Positions 1 to 12,510 of a stretch of 64,000 bases of DNA are shown here, piece by piece. Source of the stretch: Anthonomus grandis grandis. Its lineage: Eukaryota; Arthropoda; Insecta; Coleoptera; Curculionidae. The position numbers were made by a program, and so were the translations under genes. The notes under the pieces were generated by a model. The model was not told the origin of the DNA and searched no databases. It worked only from the letters and a program-made list of their open reading frames with translations. The DNA is taken from NCBI RefSeq assembly GCF_022605725.1, contig NC_065551.1, forward strand, positions 34,906,001 through 34,970,000, given 5' to 3'. Position 1 is the first letter of the stretch. Every line of letters starts with the position of its first letter.

Positions 1-660
1 ATAATTTAATTGTATATGATTGACATTTATTTATTTTTGAATAAAAAGTACAATAGTTAAAAAATTGAAATTTTTTGGAATTTTTTGGAGGAATTGTCGA
101 AGGTTCCAACTACCAATCCTGAAATTTTCGTCCTTTTAGGTCTCGTTAATCAAGTTAATTAAAAAAAATGGCGCATAATTTAATTGGATACGATTGACAT
201 TCATTTATTTTTGAATAAAAAAGTACAATAGTTAAAAAGTTGAAATTTTTTGGACGAATTGCCGAAGGTTCCAACTACCAATCCTGAAATTGTCGTCCTT
301 TTAAGTCACGTTCATCAAGTTATTTAAAAAAATTGGTGCATAATTTAATTGGATACGATTGACATTTATTAATTTTCGGATAAAAAAGTAGCATAGTTAG
401 AGAGTTGAAATTTTATGCAAGGATTGCCGAAGATTCTGTTTATCTACCCTGAAAGTTTCATCCTTTTAGGTCTCATCAGTCAAAAAGTATTTGGAGTTAA
501 ACATTGATTTGGTGCATAATTTAATTGTCATTTATTTATTTTTTAAATTAAAAAATACTTGAGCTAAAAAGTTTTTGGACGAATTGCCGAAAAATCCAAA
601 TATCAATCTTTAAAGTGGTTCTCCATTTAATTTAGAAAAAAAAGTTATTCTTGCAAGTTT
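1..660. repeat. Tandem repeat, about 170-base unit, four copies
   Basis: Unit starts are visible at 1, 175, 340 and 515, each opening with ATAATTTAATTG and, in the first three, GATTGACATT. The copies share a motif near GAATTGCCGAAGGTTCC and a segment CCTTTTAGGTCTC. Copies one to three align along their length; the fourth is shorter and more diverged and fades out by about 660. The array probably continues to the left of the window. No coding potential was seen. Confidence 0.85.
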
Positions 661-839
661 TGATTTAAGGCACTGTTTTTAAAATATCGTAATTTAATTG
701 TACAGAAATAAACTCCAGTTAAAATGCTGCAAAAACTTTGAAAATTAGGCTTCAATCATAAATCAAGCCTGTCAAATGAAATAATGACTTAAGGTAACCT
801 TTGATCATCTTTTATATTTAACTTTTTTACAAATCTAAG

Positions 840-2330
840 TCCGATTATTAAAAAACTTTTTGCACAACTTTGAAAGGCTATATATTAAAGACCATAAGTG
901 ACATAATTCTCCCAGTGGTACCAAATAATTCCTAAGATCCTGAGTAATTTAAAACAGTTAAAAATAACATTTGAAAATTCATAGTTTTTACAAAAGAACC
1001 AATCTAAAATTGGCAATTTGCCAGTACCACGGAGTCTCTAGTTAAGAGGTGTCTTAAGTAGAATTTTCCTAGATATACAGAGAACCCACAAAAATAGGGA
1101 ACATTAAAATTCAAATACTTTTAAAAAACTCTGAAAGGCTGTATATAAGAGACCATCATTGACATAATTTTCCCAGTGGTACCAAATAATACAATTATTC
1201 TTATTCTTATAATACAATGACATATACGAAATGTTTATAATATACGAAATAAGCATTTAAGTAACTTAATACTTGTGCATGCTTATGTTCGAATTACAAT
1301 ATCAGAAAAACCAAATTATACTCTTACAAAAAATGCTTGGATTCCAACTCTTTCCTTAACAATCAAAATAAACTTATTAACAGAATAATATACATATTAT
1401 ACACAAAAATAAACTAGTAAGAAATATAACAGAATACATGTTTTAAATCAATTCAATATCAATAATCAAAAAAACAAAATTGAACCTAAATGAAAATAAC
1501 GTAATTTCAGATAAATCTGTTACATTTAAAAATATACACAATTTACATTAAAACCACGAAAAGAAAAGATCAAACATAATACGCTGTTGAACCAGTAAAT
1601 TCAATTAATCATTGGTCTAAATTTATTAAAATTAATATATATGTAGTTTTTTATTTCTCTATTGAATATTCTATGGTTTTTTATATTTTTAATATCAGGA
1701 GGAAGTAAGTTATAAAATTTTGGCCCTAAATAATCTATAAAATGAAGGTTTATTTGCTTATGATTTTGTGGTAAATTCAAATTATTGTACATATTACTTT
1801 TGGTACATTGGGAATGCGTGATTTGTCTCTTTGCTATATCAGTTTTATGTACAAAAGAGCAGCTTGTTTTGTACATACAGATGACTTATATCACTAATAT
1901 TTTCATTATAAAGTAACTCGGTAGAGCAGAGCTTATTTTTCCTATGAATTTCCTATGAATAATTCAGGCCATCCTGAATAATATAAAAAAGAAAAAAATA
2001 ACAATCTAAAATTGGCAATTTTCCAGTACCACGGAGTCTCTATTCAAGAGGAGTCTTAAGTAAAGACCCACTTTCCTAGAGACCCATAGAAATAGGAAAC
2101 ATTAAAATTCAAATACTATTAAGAAAATTGAAATTTTTATGATTTACGATTAACTTTGAACGGTTGTATACCAGAGCCCATAAGTCATACGACTTTCCTA
2201 GTCATATCAAATAATTCAGAAGATTCTTTATAATATAAAAAACTAGGAGTAAAGATTGGAAATTTAATAGATTTTTTGGGATAAAATTCCAAAGTTAGTC
2301 ATTTTCTAGGATAAGTTTCTTTATACCATC
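840..2330. repeat. Interspersed degenerate repeats
   Basis: Two motifs recur out of tandem order. One (AAAGGCT..TAT..GACCAT, then CCCAGTGGTACCAAATAAT) lies near 868-930 and 1124-1190, with a weaker copy near 2152-2222. The other (CAATCTAAAATTGGCAATTT, then CCAGTACCACGGAGTCTCTA) lies near 1001-1073 and 2006-2075. The copies differ by small changes and indels. The retrotransposon tail at 1601-1876 sits between them. This looks like an old dispersed repeat family. The stretch from 661 to 840 is AT-rich with nothing recognisable. Confidence 0.65.
1601..1876 (-). pseudogene. Non-LTR retrotransposon reverse transcriptase C-terminus (fragment)
   Basis: A 91-residue minus-strand frame ends with GPKFYNLLPPDIKNIKNHRI followed by an F....IKNYI tail. 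This is the usual C-terminal signature of CR1/Jockey-type ORF2 proteins (G.K.(W/Y)N.LP..I....., then F...(L/I)K.Y). No catalytic reverse transcriptase motif lies upstream in this frame, so only the extreme C-terminal segment is left and the copy is dead. The start given is simply the first methionine in the open frame; the real coding frame would have entered from further right. The family match is from pattern memory and the clade is uncertain. Confidence 0.6.
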
Positions 2331-2339
2331 ATTGACGAT

Positions 2340-3700
2340 CGTAATGGAATGTTGTTCCTCATGTATAGTAACTGTAATTACATAAAAAAAATAATTTTTT
2401 AAGACGAACAATAAAACCGTAATGGCGAATTAAAATGAGGCAAAAACCCAAAAAATAGGAAATAATTTTTTTAAATCAATTTTCGACATAAAACTACAGA
2501 TTCATAAATCATATACAAATGTAATGAAACAATTTTTTTTTGCCTGTATTAATAATCATAATTAGCTAGAAAAGAGTATTTTTTAAGGCGTTCATACAGT
2601 AATGGAACAACCTCTAATAAAATTCGTTTTTCCGCCTAAAAAGCACAACTATTATTAAAAAAATAACATTTCAAGACCACCCTGACTACAATTAAAACTA
2701 AAATATCCATTTCCAACCTAAAACTTACTATGCAAAAAAGAAAACCTAAAATAGATTTAGGATTTGATCGAGAAAACTCTAATTCCCGAAGAATAATTTC
2801 TGGAATTCCTGCCGCTTCCCTCTCCACCTCCAATCCAATATTGAATAACGAAAACAAACGTGCGAAACGTGGATGTGGATACAAGGAGCTAAGGGGGGAA
2901 ACTCTCTCGTGAAAAATGGCCGCATGGTCGCACTAAATTTATCCAGGGCATTTTCTTCTCGCCTTATAGAGCCAATAATCCGTCTATGGGGACCGCTCGT
3001 CCGTTTTTATTGGGCAAACAACACTAAAACCGCGTCTTATCGAGATGGGATCGCGTTAAGGGTTGACTCATTTCAAAAAAACTAAAGATAACTGAGTTAA
3101 ATTTGCAGTAGCATGGAAACATTCTCGATAGCAGATTTCGGTTCATTAGCTAGAGGCGGGGTTTACAAGTTAGTTAGTTTTGCCGGCACTCGGTTTCTCC
3201 GTTTGCTGTTGTTGTTCGCGGTCAAATACGATTTATTTGTTAAGTCGCTTCTCTCGCTTTATAGAGTTGTTGAAATTCTGCTTAAGACATCGGATTTAAT
3301 CGAACTTTCTGTTGAAAGCCAACCGGGAGTTTGGGAATTGTTTGGTTTCTCTTGTTAAGGACTCCAAGACCATTGATTAATTTATATGCATAATTTAAAT
3401 GGGTGCGATGCCCAGATTCTGTGTTTTTGTTAATGAGTAGTTGTATAATTTTTATTTGACTAATTTAAATGCAACAAAGCATTTGCTGATTGATGTACAT
3501 AAATCTGCAGAATGTGATGCTTGTAGACTAAAAATAAGAGTGTTCTTAAATACTATTATCTTAAAAGACTGCGTCTTAAAGAAGTCCCGCAGATATTCCT
3601 CGATAAATGTTTTAAAAATGGGACAGTTGAGTGATAAAGGGAAAAAATTAATTATTTCACCGGAAATCCCTTAAAAAGGGTTTAAGTGTTCCATACTTTG
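2340..3700. other. Apparently single-copy island, no gene recognised
   Basis: This stretch is less AT-rich than its surroundings, especially 2810-3360. Short open frames occur (for example 3113-3358 plus, 81 codons; 2636-2884 minus, 82 codons). None shows a recognisable domain or splice-site pair, and they overlap on opposite strands as chance frames do. It may be intronic regulatory DNA of the surrounding gene, but nothing in the sequence proves that. Confidence 0.4.
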
Positions 3701-3739
3701 TATTTCAGGAAGCCCTTTATGCTTCTATAAATGAACGAT

Positions 3740-6700
3740 GCAAATATGTTAAGTAGTTTTTGAGCTATCTTTAAAAAATGCCTGTTAAATTTATGGATAT
3801 AAAACAGGAAATTAAAAAAAAAATAGTTGGAATTTATTGGCATTTAAGGTCTTCAACGAACCTTCCATTTACTTCTTCGAATAGGATAAGTTTTTTCAGA
3901 AAAAAAAATTCTTTACTATTATAAGGTAATTTTGATAAATTTTAAAATCAAAAGACAAAAGCAGAAAAAGATAATAAGAAAAATAATAAGAGGAAGGAGA
4001 AACAAGACGCACTATAAATGACAAAAAACGTTAAGTAATTGCTAATAAATCTGTGAAAGAAACCCCGTAAGGTTACGCTTTTTGTTGATTTTGTTTACTT
4101 GCAAACTAAAAGGATTAATGCACGGATACTAAAAAAATTTGTTAATGTTACTCTTAGTAGTACCCTTCTTATTCAAGGAGTATCTGTCAAGGCTTTAGTA
4201 CCTTGTCTGATAAAAGTGTCCATAACTCAAAAAGCTTCTCTTACCAAAAACAATAATATAAGAAAATGTTTACCCGAAAAATGCTCTAAATTTGTGTGGA
4301 CATTTTTCTCAAATGACTCAAATAGTTTTTGAGTTATTTGGCTCTAAAGATGGACATTGCCAATGAGAAGGAGCCTTAACAAAAGTTGGTATATCTTATC
4401 TAATTTTCTAGATACTGCGATGTTTCGTATCTTAAATCCATCCTCAGAAAACCCTTTGTACACCTATGGAAGAATGGTCAAAATATGTTAAGTAGTTTCT
4501 GAGTTATCCTTAAAAATGCGTGTTGAGGAATGAAAAAAATAAATAAATTTCACTTTTCAGTAGTGCCGCAAAGCGCCTTCAACAGGGAAAAGCTGATTAG
4601 CTATAGCGATATCGATATAAAACAGGAAAATTAATAATTTTAGATAAAAATAGTTGGAACTTATTGGCATTATCGGTCTTCAACAAACCTTAGATCTACT
4701 CCTTCCAATAAGTTGATTTTTCAGAAAAAACTATTTCTTTACTATTTAAAATTACTTTTGTTAAATTTTAAAATCAAAAGACAGAAGCAGAAAAAGACAT
4801 TAAGAAAATAATAAGAAGAAGAAGAAACAAGACGCACCTTAAATGGCAAAAAATGTAAAGTAATTCCTAATAAATATGTAAAAGAAACCCCGTAAGGTTA
4901 CGCTTTTTATTGATTTTTGTTAACATCCTTGCAAACTAAAATGATCAATGCATTGATAGTAAAAAATATAATAAATGTTACTTTTAGTAGTGGCATTCTT
5001 GTTCAAAGAGTATCCGCAAAACGCTATGTAACAATTAAAAGCTGAATACTTATAGAAATATTTTTAAAAAAATTAATGGATATAAAACAGGAAATTTAAG
5101 AATTTTAGCCAAAAATAGTTGAAACTTATTTGCATTAAAAGTCTTCAACAAACCATAGATCTAAATATTTCTTTACTATTTAAAGGTACTTTTGATAAAT
5201 TTTAAAATCAAAAAACAGAAGCAGAAAAATACATTAAGAAAGATAATAAGAAGAAGGTGAAACAAGACGCACCATAAATGACAAAAAACGTTAAGTAATT
5301 GCTAATAAATGTGTGAAAGAAACCCCGTAAGGTTACGTTTTTTATTGATTTTGTTTACTTGCAAACTAAAAGGATTAATGCACGGATACTAAAAAAATTA
5401 GTTAATGTTACTCTTAGTAGTACCCTTCTTATTCAAGGAGTTTCTGTAAACGCTTTAGTACCTTGTCTGCTAAAAGTGCCTATAACTCAAAAAGTTTCTA
5501 GTCTACAAAAAACATTAATATAAGAAAATGTTTACCCGAAAAATGCTCTAAATTTGTGAAAATGCTCTAAATTAGACATTTTTCTCAAATGCCTCAAATA
5601 GTTTTTGTGTTATTTGGCTCTAAAGATGGACATTGCCAATAAGAAGGAGCCTTAATAAAAGTTGGTTTATCTTAGCTAGTTTTCTAGCTACTATGACGTT
5701 TCATATCTTAAATCTGTCATCAGGAAGCCATCTATGCCCCTATTAAAAAATCATGAAAATATGTTAAGTAGTTTTGGAGTTATCCTCAAAAATTCCCGTT
5801 GACGGATGAAAAAAATAAATAAATTTTACTTTTCAGTTGTGCCGCAAAGCGGTTTTAACAGGGAAAAGCTGATTAGCTATAGCGATATCGAAATAAAATA
5901 TATGGATTTAAAACAGGAAAATTAATTATTTTAGATAAAAATAGTTGGAACTTCAACAAACCTTAGATCTACTTCTTCCAATAAGTTGTTTTTTCAGAAA
6001 TACTATTTCTTTACTATTTAAAATTACTTTTGTTGAATTTTAAAATCAAAAGACAAAAGCAGAAAAAGATAATAAGAAAAATAATAAGAAGAAGTAGAAA
6101 CAAGACGCACCATAAATGACAAAAAACGTTAAGTAATTGCTAATAAATCTGTGAAAGAAACCGCGTAAGGTTACGCTTTTTGTTGATTTCATTAATATAC
6201 TTGTAAACTAAAAGGATCAATGCATAAATATTTAAAAAAATTAGTAAATGTTACTCTTAATGGTGTCCTTTTTATTTAAGGAGTATATGTCAAGGCTTTA
6301 GTACCTTGTCTGATAAAAGTGCCTATAACTCAAAAGCTTCTACTCTACAAAAAACAATAATATAAGAAAATGCTCACCTAGAAAAATGCTCTAAATTTGT
6401 GTGGAAATTTTCCTAAAATGCCTCAAACCGTTTTTGAGTTATTGGGCTTCAAAAATGGACATTGCCAATAAAAAAAGGCTCAACAAAAATTAATTTATCC
6501 TAACAAGTTTTCCGGCTACAGCAACGCTTTATAACTTTAATGCATTCAAAGGAAACCCTTTATACCCCGATCAAGGAATCAAGAAAATATGTTAAGTAAC
6601 TTTTGAACAAAATTACATTTAGGGACGTTCTTGTTAAAAAAAATTTTTTTTTACTATTTAAATGTACTTAAAATAAATTTTAAAATCAAAGACAATAGCA

Positions 6701-9520
6701 GAGAAAGACATTAAGAAAAATAACGAGAATAGGGAGAAACAAGACGCACTATGAATGGCAAAAAACGTAAAGTAAATGCTAATAAATATGTGGATGAAAT
6801 GCCGTAAGGTTACGCTTTTTGTTGATTTTGTTAACATACTTGCAAAGTAAAAGGATGGAATATTAAAAACGGTAATAAATTTTACTTTTAGTAGTAGTGG
6901 TTCTCTTGTTCAGGGAGTATCTGCAAAGGCTTTAGTGCCTTGCCTGATAAAAGTGCCTATAACTCAAAAAGCTTTTAGACCACAAAAAACTGTAATACAT
7001 GAAAATATTTTTCCGAAAAATACTCTAACTTTGAGTGTAAAACTTCCCCAAATGCCTCAAATAGTTTTTGAGTTTTTTGGCTCTAAAGATGGACTTAGTA
7101 ATCTAAAAAGATAAGAAGGAGGATCAGCAAAAATTGGTTTATCTTAGCAAGTTTTCTAGCTACTATGACGTTTCCTATCTTAAATTCATCCTCAGGAAAC
7201 CCTTTGTGCTCTTTTGAAACAGTCATGAAAATTTGTTGAGTAGTTTTTGATTTATTCGCAAAAATGCCTGTTGAGGGATGAAAAAAAAAACTTTTAGTAG
7301 TGGCGTTCTTATTCAGGGAGTATCTGTAAAGGCTTTAGTACCTTGCCTAATAAAAGTGCTTATAACTCAAAAAGCATTAGGATATAAAACAAGAAATTTA
7401 ATAATTTCAGATATAATAAGTTGGAACTTTGGAATGTCTCTAGCAAACCCTCGAATAAGTTGATTTTTTTGAAAAAATATAACTTTAATATATAAAAATA
7501 AATTTTTATTAAATTTTAAAATCAAAAGACAGAATCAAAAAAGGACATTAAGAAAAATAATAAGAAGAAGGGGAAACAAGACGCACCATAAATGATAAAA
7601 AACGTTAAGTAATTGCTAATAAATCTATGAAAGAAATCACGTAAGGTTACGCTTTTTGTTGATTTTGTCAACATACTTGCAAACTAAAAAGATCAATGCA
7701 TAGATAGTAAGAAAATTAATAAATGTTACTTTTAGTAGTGACGGTCTTGTTTAGGGAGTGTCCGCAAAGGCTTTAGTACCTTGTCTGATAAAAGTGCCTA
7801 TAACTAAAAAAGCTTCTGGTCTACAAAAAAAAAATAATATAAGAAAATGTTTACCCGAAAAATGTTCTAAATTTGTGTGGAAATTTTCCTCAAATACCTC
7901 AAACAGTTTTTGAGTTATTGGGCTATAAAAATGGACATTACCAATAAAAAAGGCTAAACAAAAATTAATTTATCCTAGCCAGTTTTCCGGCTACAGCAAT
8001 GTTTTAAACCTAAATTTATTCAAAGAAAACTCTTTATACCCCTATCAAAAAATTAAGAACATATGTTAAGTAACTTTTGAGTTATCCTGTTGAGGGATGA
8101 AAACAAAGGGGCATTCTTCTTCAAAAAAAGAATATTTTTTTATTATTTAAATGTACTTTAAATATATTTCAAAATCAAAGACAATAACAAAAAAAACACT
8201 AAGAAAAATAACAAAAAGAGCGAGAAACAAGACGCACTATAAATGGCAAAAAATGTAAAGTAAATGCTAATAAATATGTGAAAGAAACCCCGTAAGGTTA
8301 CGCTTTTTGTTGATTTTGTTAACATACTTGCAAAGTAACAGGATCAATGTATGATTATTAAAAAAGGTAATAAATGTTACTTTTAGTAGTGGTTCTTTTG
8401 TTCAAGGAATGTCTGCAAAGGGCTTATTTAGTGCCTTGCCTGATAAAAGTGCCTATGACTCAAAAAGCTTTTAGACCATAAAAAACTATAATACATGAAA
8501 ATAATTATCTGAAAAATACTCTAACTTTGAGTGTAAAACTTCCCCAAATGCCTTAAATAGTTTTTGAGTTATTTGCCTCTAAATATGAACATTGCCAATG
8601 AGAAGGAGGCTCAACAAAAATTGGTTTGTATTAGCAAGTTTTCTAGCTACTACGACGTTTCGTATCTTAAATCAATCCTCAGGAAACCCTTTATGACCTT
8701 ATCGAAGAATTGTGAAAAAATTTTAAGTAGTTTCTGATTTATTCGCAAAAATGTCTGTTGAGGGATGAAAAAAAAATTTACTTTTAGTAGTGGTGTTCTT
8801 GTGCCAAGAGTATCCACAAAGCGCCTCTGATAAATAAAAGCTGATTAGTTAAAGAAATATTCAAATAAAATTTGTGGATATTAGACAAGAAATTAAGGAA
8901 TTTTAGGCAAAATTAGTTGGAACTTATTGGCATTGTAGGTTTTCAACAAACCTTAGATCTACTTCCTTCAATGAGTTGATTTTTCAGAAAAAAAAATTCT
9001 TGACTATTTAAAATGACTTTTGTTAAATTTTAAAATCAAAAGAGAGAAGCAGAAAAATAATAAGCAGAAGGAGAAATAAGACGCACCATAAATGACAAAA
9101 AACGTTAAGTACTTGCTAACAAATCTGTAAAAAAAATCGCGTAAGGTTACGCTTTTTATTAACATGCCTTTAAACTAAAAGGATCAATGCATGGATACTA
9201 AAAAAAAAAATAAATGTTACTCTTAAAAGTGCCTATAACTCAAAAAGCTTTTTTTATATAAAACAGGAAATTTAAAAATTTTACGCAAAAATTGCTGGAA
9301 CTTACTGACATTGAAGGTCTTCTGCAACCCTTAGATCAACTCCTTCCAATAAGTTGACTTTTCAGAAAAAAAAATTTTCGTTACTATTAAGTTACTTTTA
9401 TTGAATTTTAAGACAGAGGCAGAAAAAGACAAGTAACAACAATAGGGAGAAACAAGACGCACCATAAAAGGCAAAAAATGTAAAGTAAATGGTAATAAAT
9501 ATGTGAAAGACACTTCGTCG
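3740..9520. repeat. Complex tandem array with eight copies of a conserved core
   Basis: A core of about 110 bases (AAACAAGACGCAC, a short spacer, then AAACCCCGTAAGGTTACGC and a T run) recurs with its GTAAGGTTACG element near 4065, 4890, 5325, 6163, 6802, 7639, 8290 and 9139. A last truncated core near 9448-9510 lacks that element. Spacings alternate between about 840 and 435-650 bases, so the higher-order unit is about 1.26-1.5 kb. Linked segments (GGCTTTAGTACCTTG; TTTTGAGTTAT; TTTTAAAATCAAAAGACA) recur but are partly deleted in some units. Short open frames such as 4099-4332 and 7278-7463 are chance frames in the repeat. Confidence 0.85.
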
Positions 9521-10980
9521 AATCAAAGGATTTTATAACAGGCTTTTAATATTATTCGTAATCTATTTTGAGCATTTTATGTACTTTTCGAGACGTCTTT
9601 AAGATCCTATTTTAAATTCCTGGATTCCTTGACGACTCGTTTTCAATTGAATTTAGAAAAAATGCAAAATACAATTTTCAAAAAAAACCTGATTATTCCA
9701 GACACTTCATGTTCTACACCAAAAAGTCTATTTTTGACATTTATTCGTATGTTTATAACATTTTACTCTGCAGGCGAAGCCTGATAATAATGTTCAGTAT
9801 AAACGAAAATCATCGTCAAAAAAATTAGTAAGAGAGCGATTTTTGTAACATTTTTTTTATTTACACTAATTAATTCTCCCTATAGGGTGGTCATTGTCAA
9901 AAAGTGTAAAAACCACTCTATTTCTCGCCAATAAATTAAACAATTACATGCATAACTTAAACGTATACGACAACCATATTCATATTCATTCAATTAAAAA
10001 AAAAACTATTACTAATGGCAACTAATTAAGATCGATATGTGTATATGGCACGTGTAAACATGACACCGCATAAAACCGGAATTTCTATATGAATTTAGCC
10101 ACGTGGCACGTCGCTTATAACGGCGCCATTATTAAATACTAAATTCCCCGCTACACCTGTTTATGACAAAACGAAAGCATTAAAATAAATCACGCCCGAA
10201 TGTCGCGAACGGCCTATTTAAGCCCATTGAATTTTGTTTTATGCCTTTTTTTTCGGGTGTCTTTATTCGAAAATAAATCACGCAGAATTTATATGTTTTG
10301 ATTCGCCATTTTTCGTTATTTCAAAAGGATTTGTGAAGACTCTAAAGTTTATTTATGATGGAGGCAATGAAGCAATTTCCATTCTGCACGCCCTCTCCCT
10401 ATTTATCCCTAATTAGTGGCATCGATAATGATGATGATGATATTATTGATACGTGATTAAAATTTCGAATATACAGCCGGAGCCAATGGGTTCGTTAACG
10501 AGAAACTCAGATAATTTATTCGCCCTATAATCTCACACTATTTGTTACTAGTCTGATGATTATCTAGGTTTATTATGCGATAATCACAGTTTTTTAATTA
10601 TTTATTATTGGAAGATTGACGTAAAAGTAATTAAAGGCCTTATTTAGTTCCTTAAGGGAAGGAGAGTAAATTAATTAATTAAGATATTTGTCGTGGCTTA
10701 ATGAGCGACAAGAAATCTTAGAGAGTCAAGAGGGTTATGATGAAATTTTCTTGGGTCAAAGAGTTGCTGTAAGAGCCTAAAAAAATAAAAAAAATTTAGT
10801 ATTTAATTTCTCTGTTATGGTTAAAAAAATTACAGCCATTTGCCCTCTTCTTAACTGAACATTATGTCTATTGGTCCACTGTAATTTTTAAAACACTTTC
10901 TTGTTTTTACGAAAACCGATAGTTTTTTCAAAAAAAATTAAGTACCTTATTTAATAGAATCCATTGCTAGTGAACACTAT
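9520..10980. other. Single-copy island containing two CACGTG sites
   Basis: No gene or repeat was recognised. The section 10000-10520 is visibly less AT-rich and carries two canonical E-box palindromes, CACGTG at 10049-10054 and 10100-10105, plus a short GATGAT run near 10424. An open frame at 10234-10416 has no recognisable domain. An intronic enhancer-like role is a guess based on composition and clustered sites only. Confidence 0.35.
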
Positions 10981-12254
10981 GTAGGCAGACTACTATAAAT
11001 AAAATTAAATTATTAATGAATCAAGAGTGTTCAAGTGGCTAAGGGAAAGAGAGAAGGACTGTTTAACTGAGAGAAGAAGAACAGAAATATGCCTCAACTT
11101 CCTGGGAGAAGAACAGAATAATTGCAACTCCATCAGAAGAACTGACGAGGGAAAGAGACAAAAAGAGCCTGGGAGAGGGATAAAATGACTTTTCAATTAA
11201 ACAACTGGAACATAAACAGAATGATTGTTCAACTACGAGAAGAAGGACAGAGACATGTCTTAACTTCCTGGAAGAACAAAATAACTCTAACCTCATCAGA
11301 AGAATTAAAGTTGGAAAGAGACAGAAAGAGCCTGGAAGAGGAACAAAATGACTTGTCAAATAACTGAAACAAGGATAGAATTAATGTTTAAGTGGCTGAG
11401 GAAAAGACAGAAACATACCTTAACTTTCTAGAAGAAGGACAGAATAAATTCAACGTCATCAGAAGAATTAAAAAGAACATAATATAAAGAGCTTGGGAGA
11501 GAGATAAAATGACTTCTCATCTAAGTAGAATAAGGATAAAATGATTGTTTAAGTGGCTGAGAGAAAGACTTAATGACTGTTCAACTGAGGGATGAAGAAC
11601 AGAAACATGCCGCAACTTCTTGGAAGAAGAATAGAATAATTCCATCTTCATCAGAAGAAATGAAGAGGGAGAGAGACAAAGAGAGCCTGCGAGCGGGATA
11701 AAATGATTTCTCAACTAACTAGAACAAAGATAGAATGACTGGTTAAGTGGCCGAAGAAAAGACAGAATGACTGTTCAACTGAGAGAAGAAGGACAGAAAT
11801 ATGCATCAACTTTCTAGAAGAACTTTAACCCCATCAGAAGAATTGAGGAGAGAGAGACGAAAGAGCCTGGGAGAAGAATAAAATGACTTTTCAACTAAAT
11901 GGAACAAGAACAGAATGACTGTTTAAGCTCCTGAGGGAAAGACAGAATGACTGGTGAATTGAGACAAGAAGGACAGAAACATGCATCAACTTCCTGGAAG
12001 AAGAGAATAATTTCAACCTCATCAAAAGAATTGAAGAGGGAAAGAGACAAAGAGAGCCTGGGAGAGGGATACAAATGATTTCTCAACTAACTAGAACAAA
12101 GATAAAATGACTGTTTAAGTGACCGAAGGAAAGACAGAAGAACTTTAACCTCATCAAAAAAATTGAAGAAAGAGAGAGAGACCAAAGAACCTCGGAGAAG
12201 TAAACAAACAAACAAAAAACAATGTCACACAGCAAATTTTTATTGGCGACACGT

Positions 12255-12285
12255 GTTTTGCCCTATATAAGCAGGGCATCATCAG
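12255..12285 (-). other. Hammerhead-like core motif, copy 1
   Basis: Minus-strand reading: CTGATGA, then a hairpin with stem GCCCT/AGGGC, then AAAAC. A canonical hammerhead core has CUGAUGA-stem II-GAAAC, so the first base after stem II is changed (G to A). A convincing stem I and cleavage site were not identified. It is probably decayed or structural rather than active. Confidence 0.5.
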
Positions 12286-12441
12286 GCCTAAAAACAATTA
12301 AAAGGGGGATGTTAAATATACAATTATTTGCAAAATAAAATAAAATTACCCTAGGACCTACACATTAATGGTAAAACTGACAACAATAATAAACAAAATA
12401 GTGAGGTTAGAAACAAATAAAAACAAAAAATAAAAGGCTCG

Positions 12442-12510
12442 TGGTCTTTGTTGGGTTTTGAACCGTAGACCTCTCAGTTGCTAAGCGAGGCCTCAACTAA
12501 TGGACCAGAC
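12442..12510 (-). other. tRNA-like sequence inside the insertion
   Basis: On the minus strand, GGTTCAAAACC (12454-12464) matches the Pol III B-box consensus GGTTCGANTCC at 9 of 11 positions. An A-box-like TGGTCCATTAG lies upstream. Between them an anticodon-arm-like segment has loop TTAGCAA, which would read AGC (alanine) if genuine. Imperfect pairing and its position inside a repeat favour a SINE head over a working tRNA gene. Confidence 0.45.

Noticed and set aside
3113..3358. 81-codon plus-strand frame beginning METFSIADFG
   Set aside because: Some hydrophobic character but no recognisable family, no splice sites and no supporting context; kept only as part of an unexplained island.
12442..12510. 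A functional tRNA-Ala gene
   Set aside because: The B box deviates at two positions, stems are imperfect and it sits inside a repeat insertion; more likely a SINE head.
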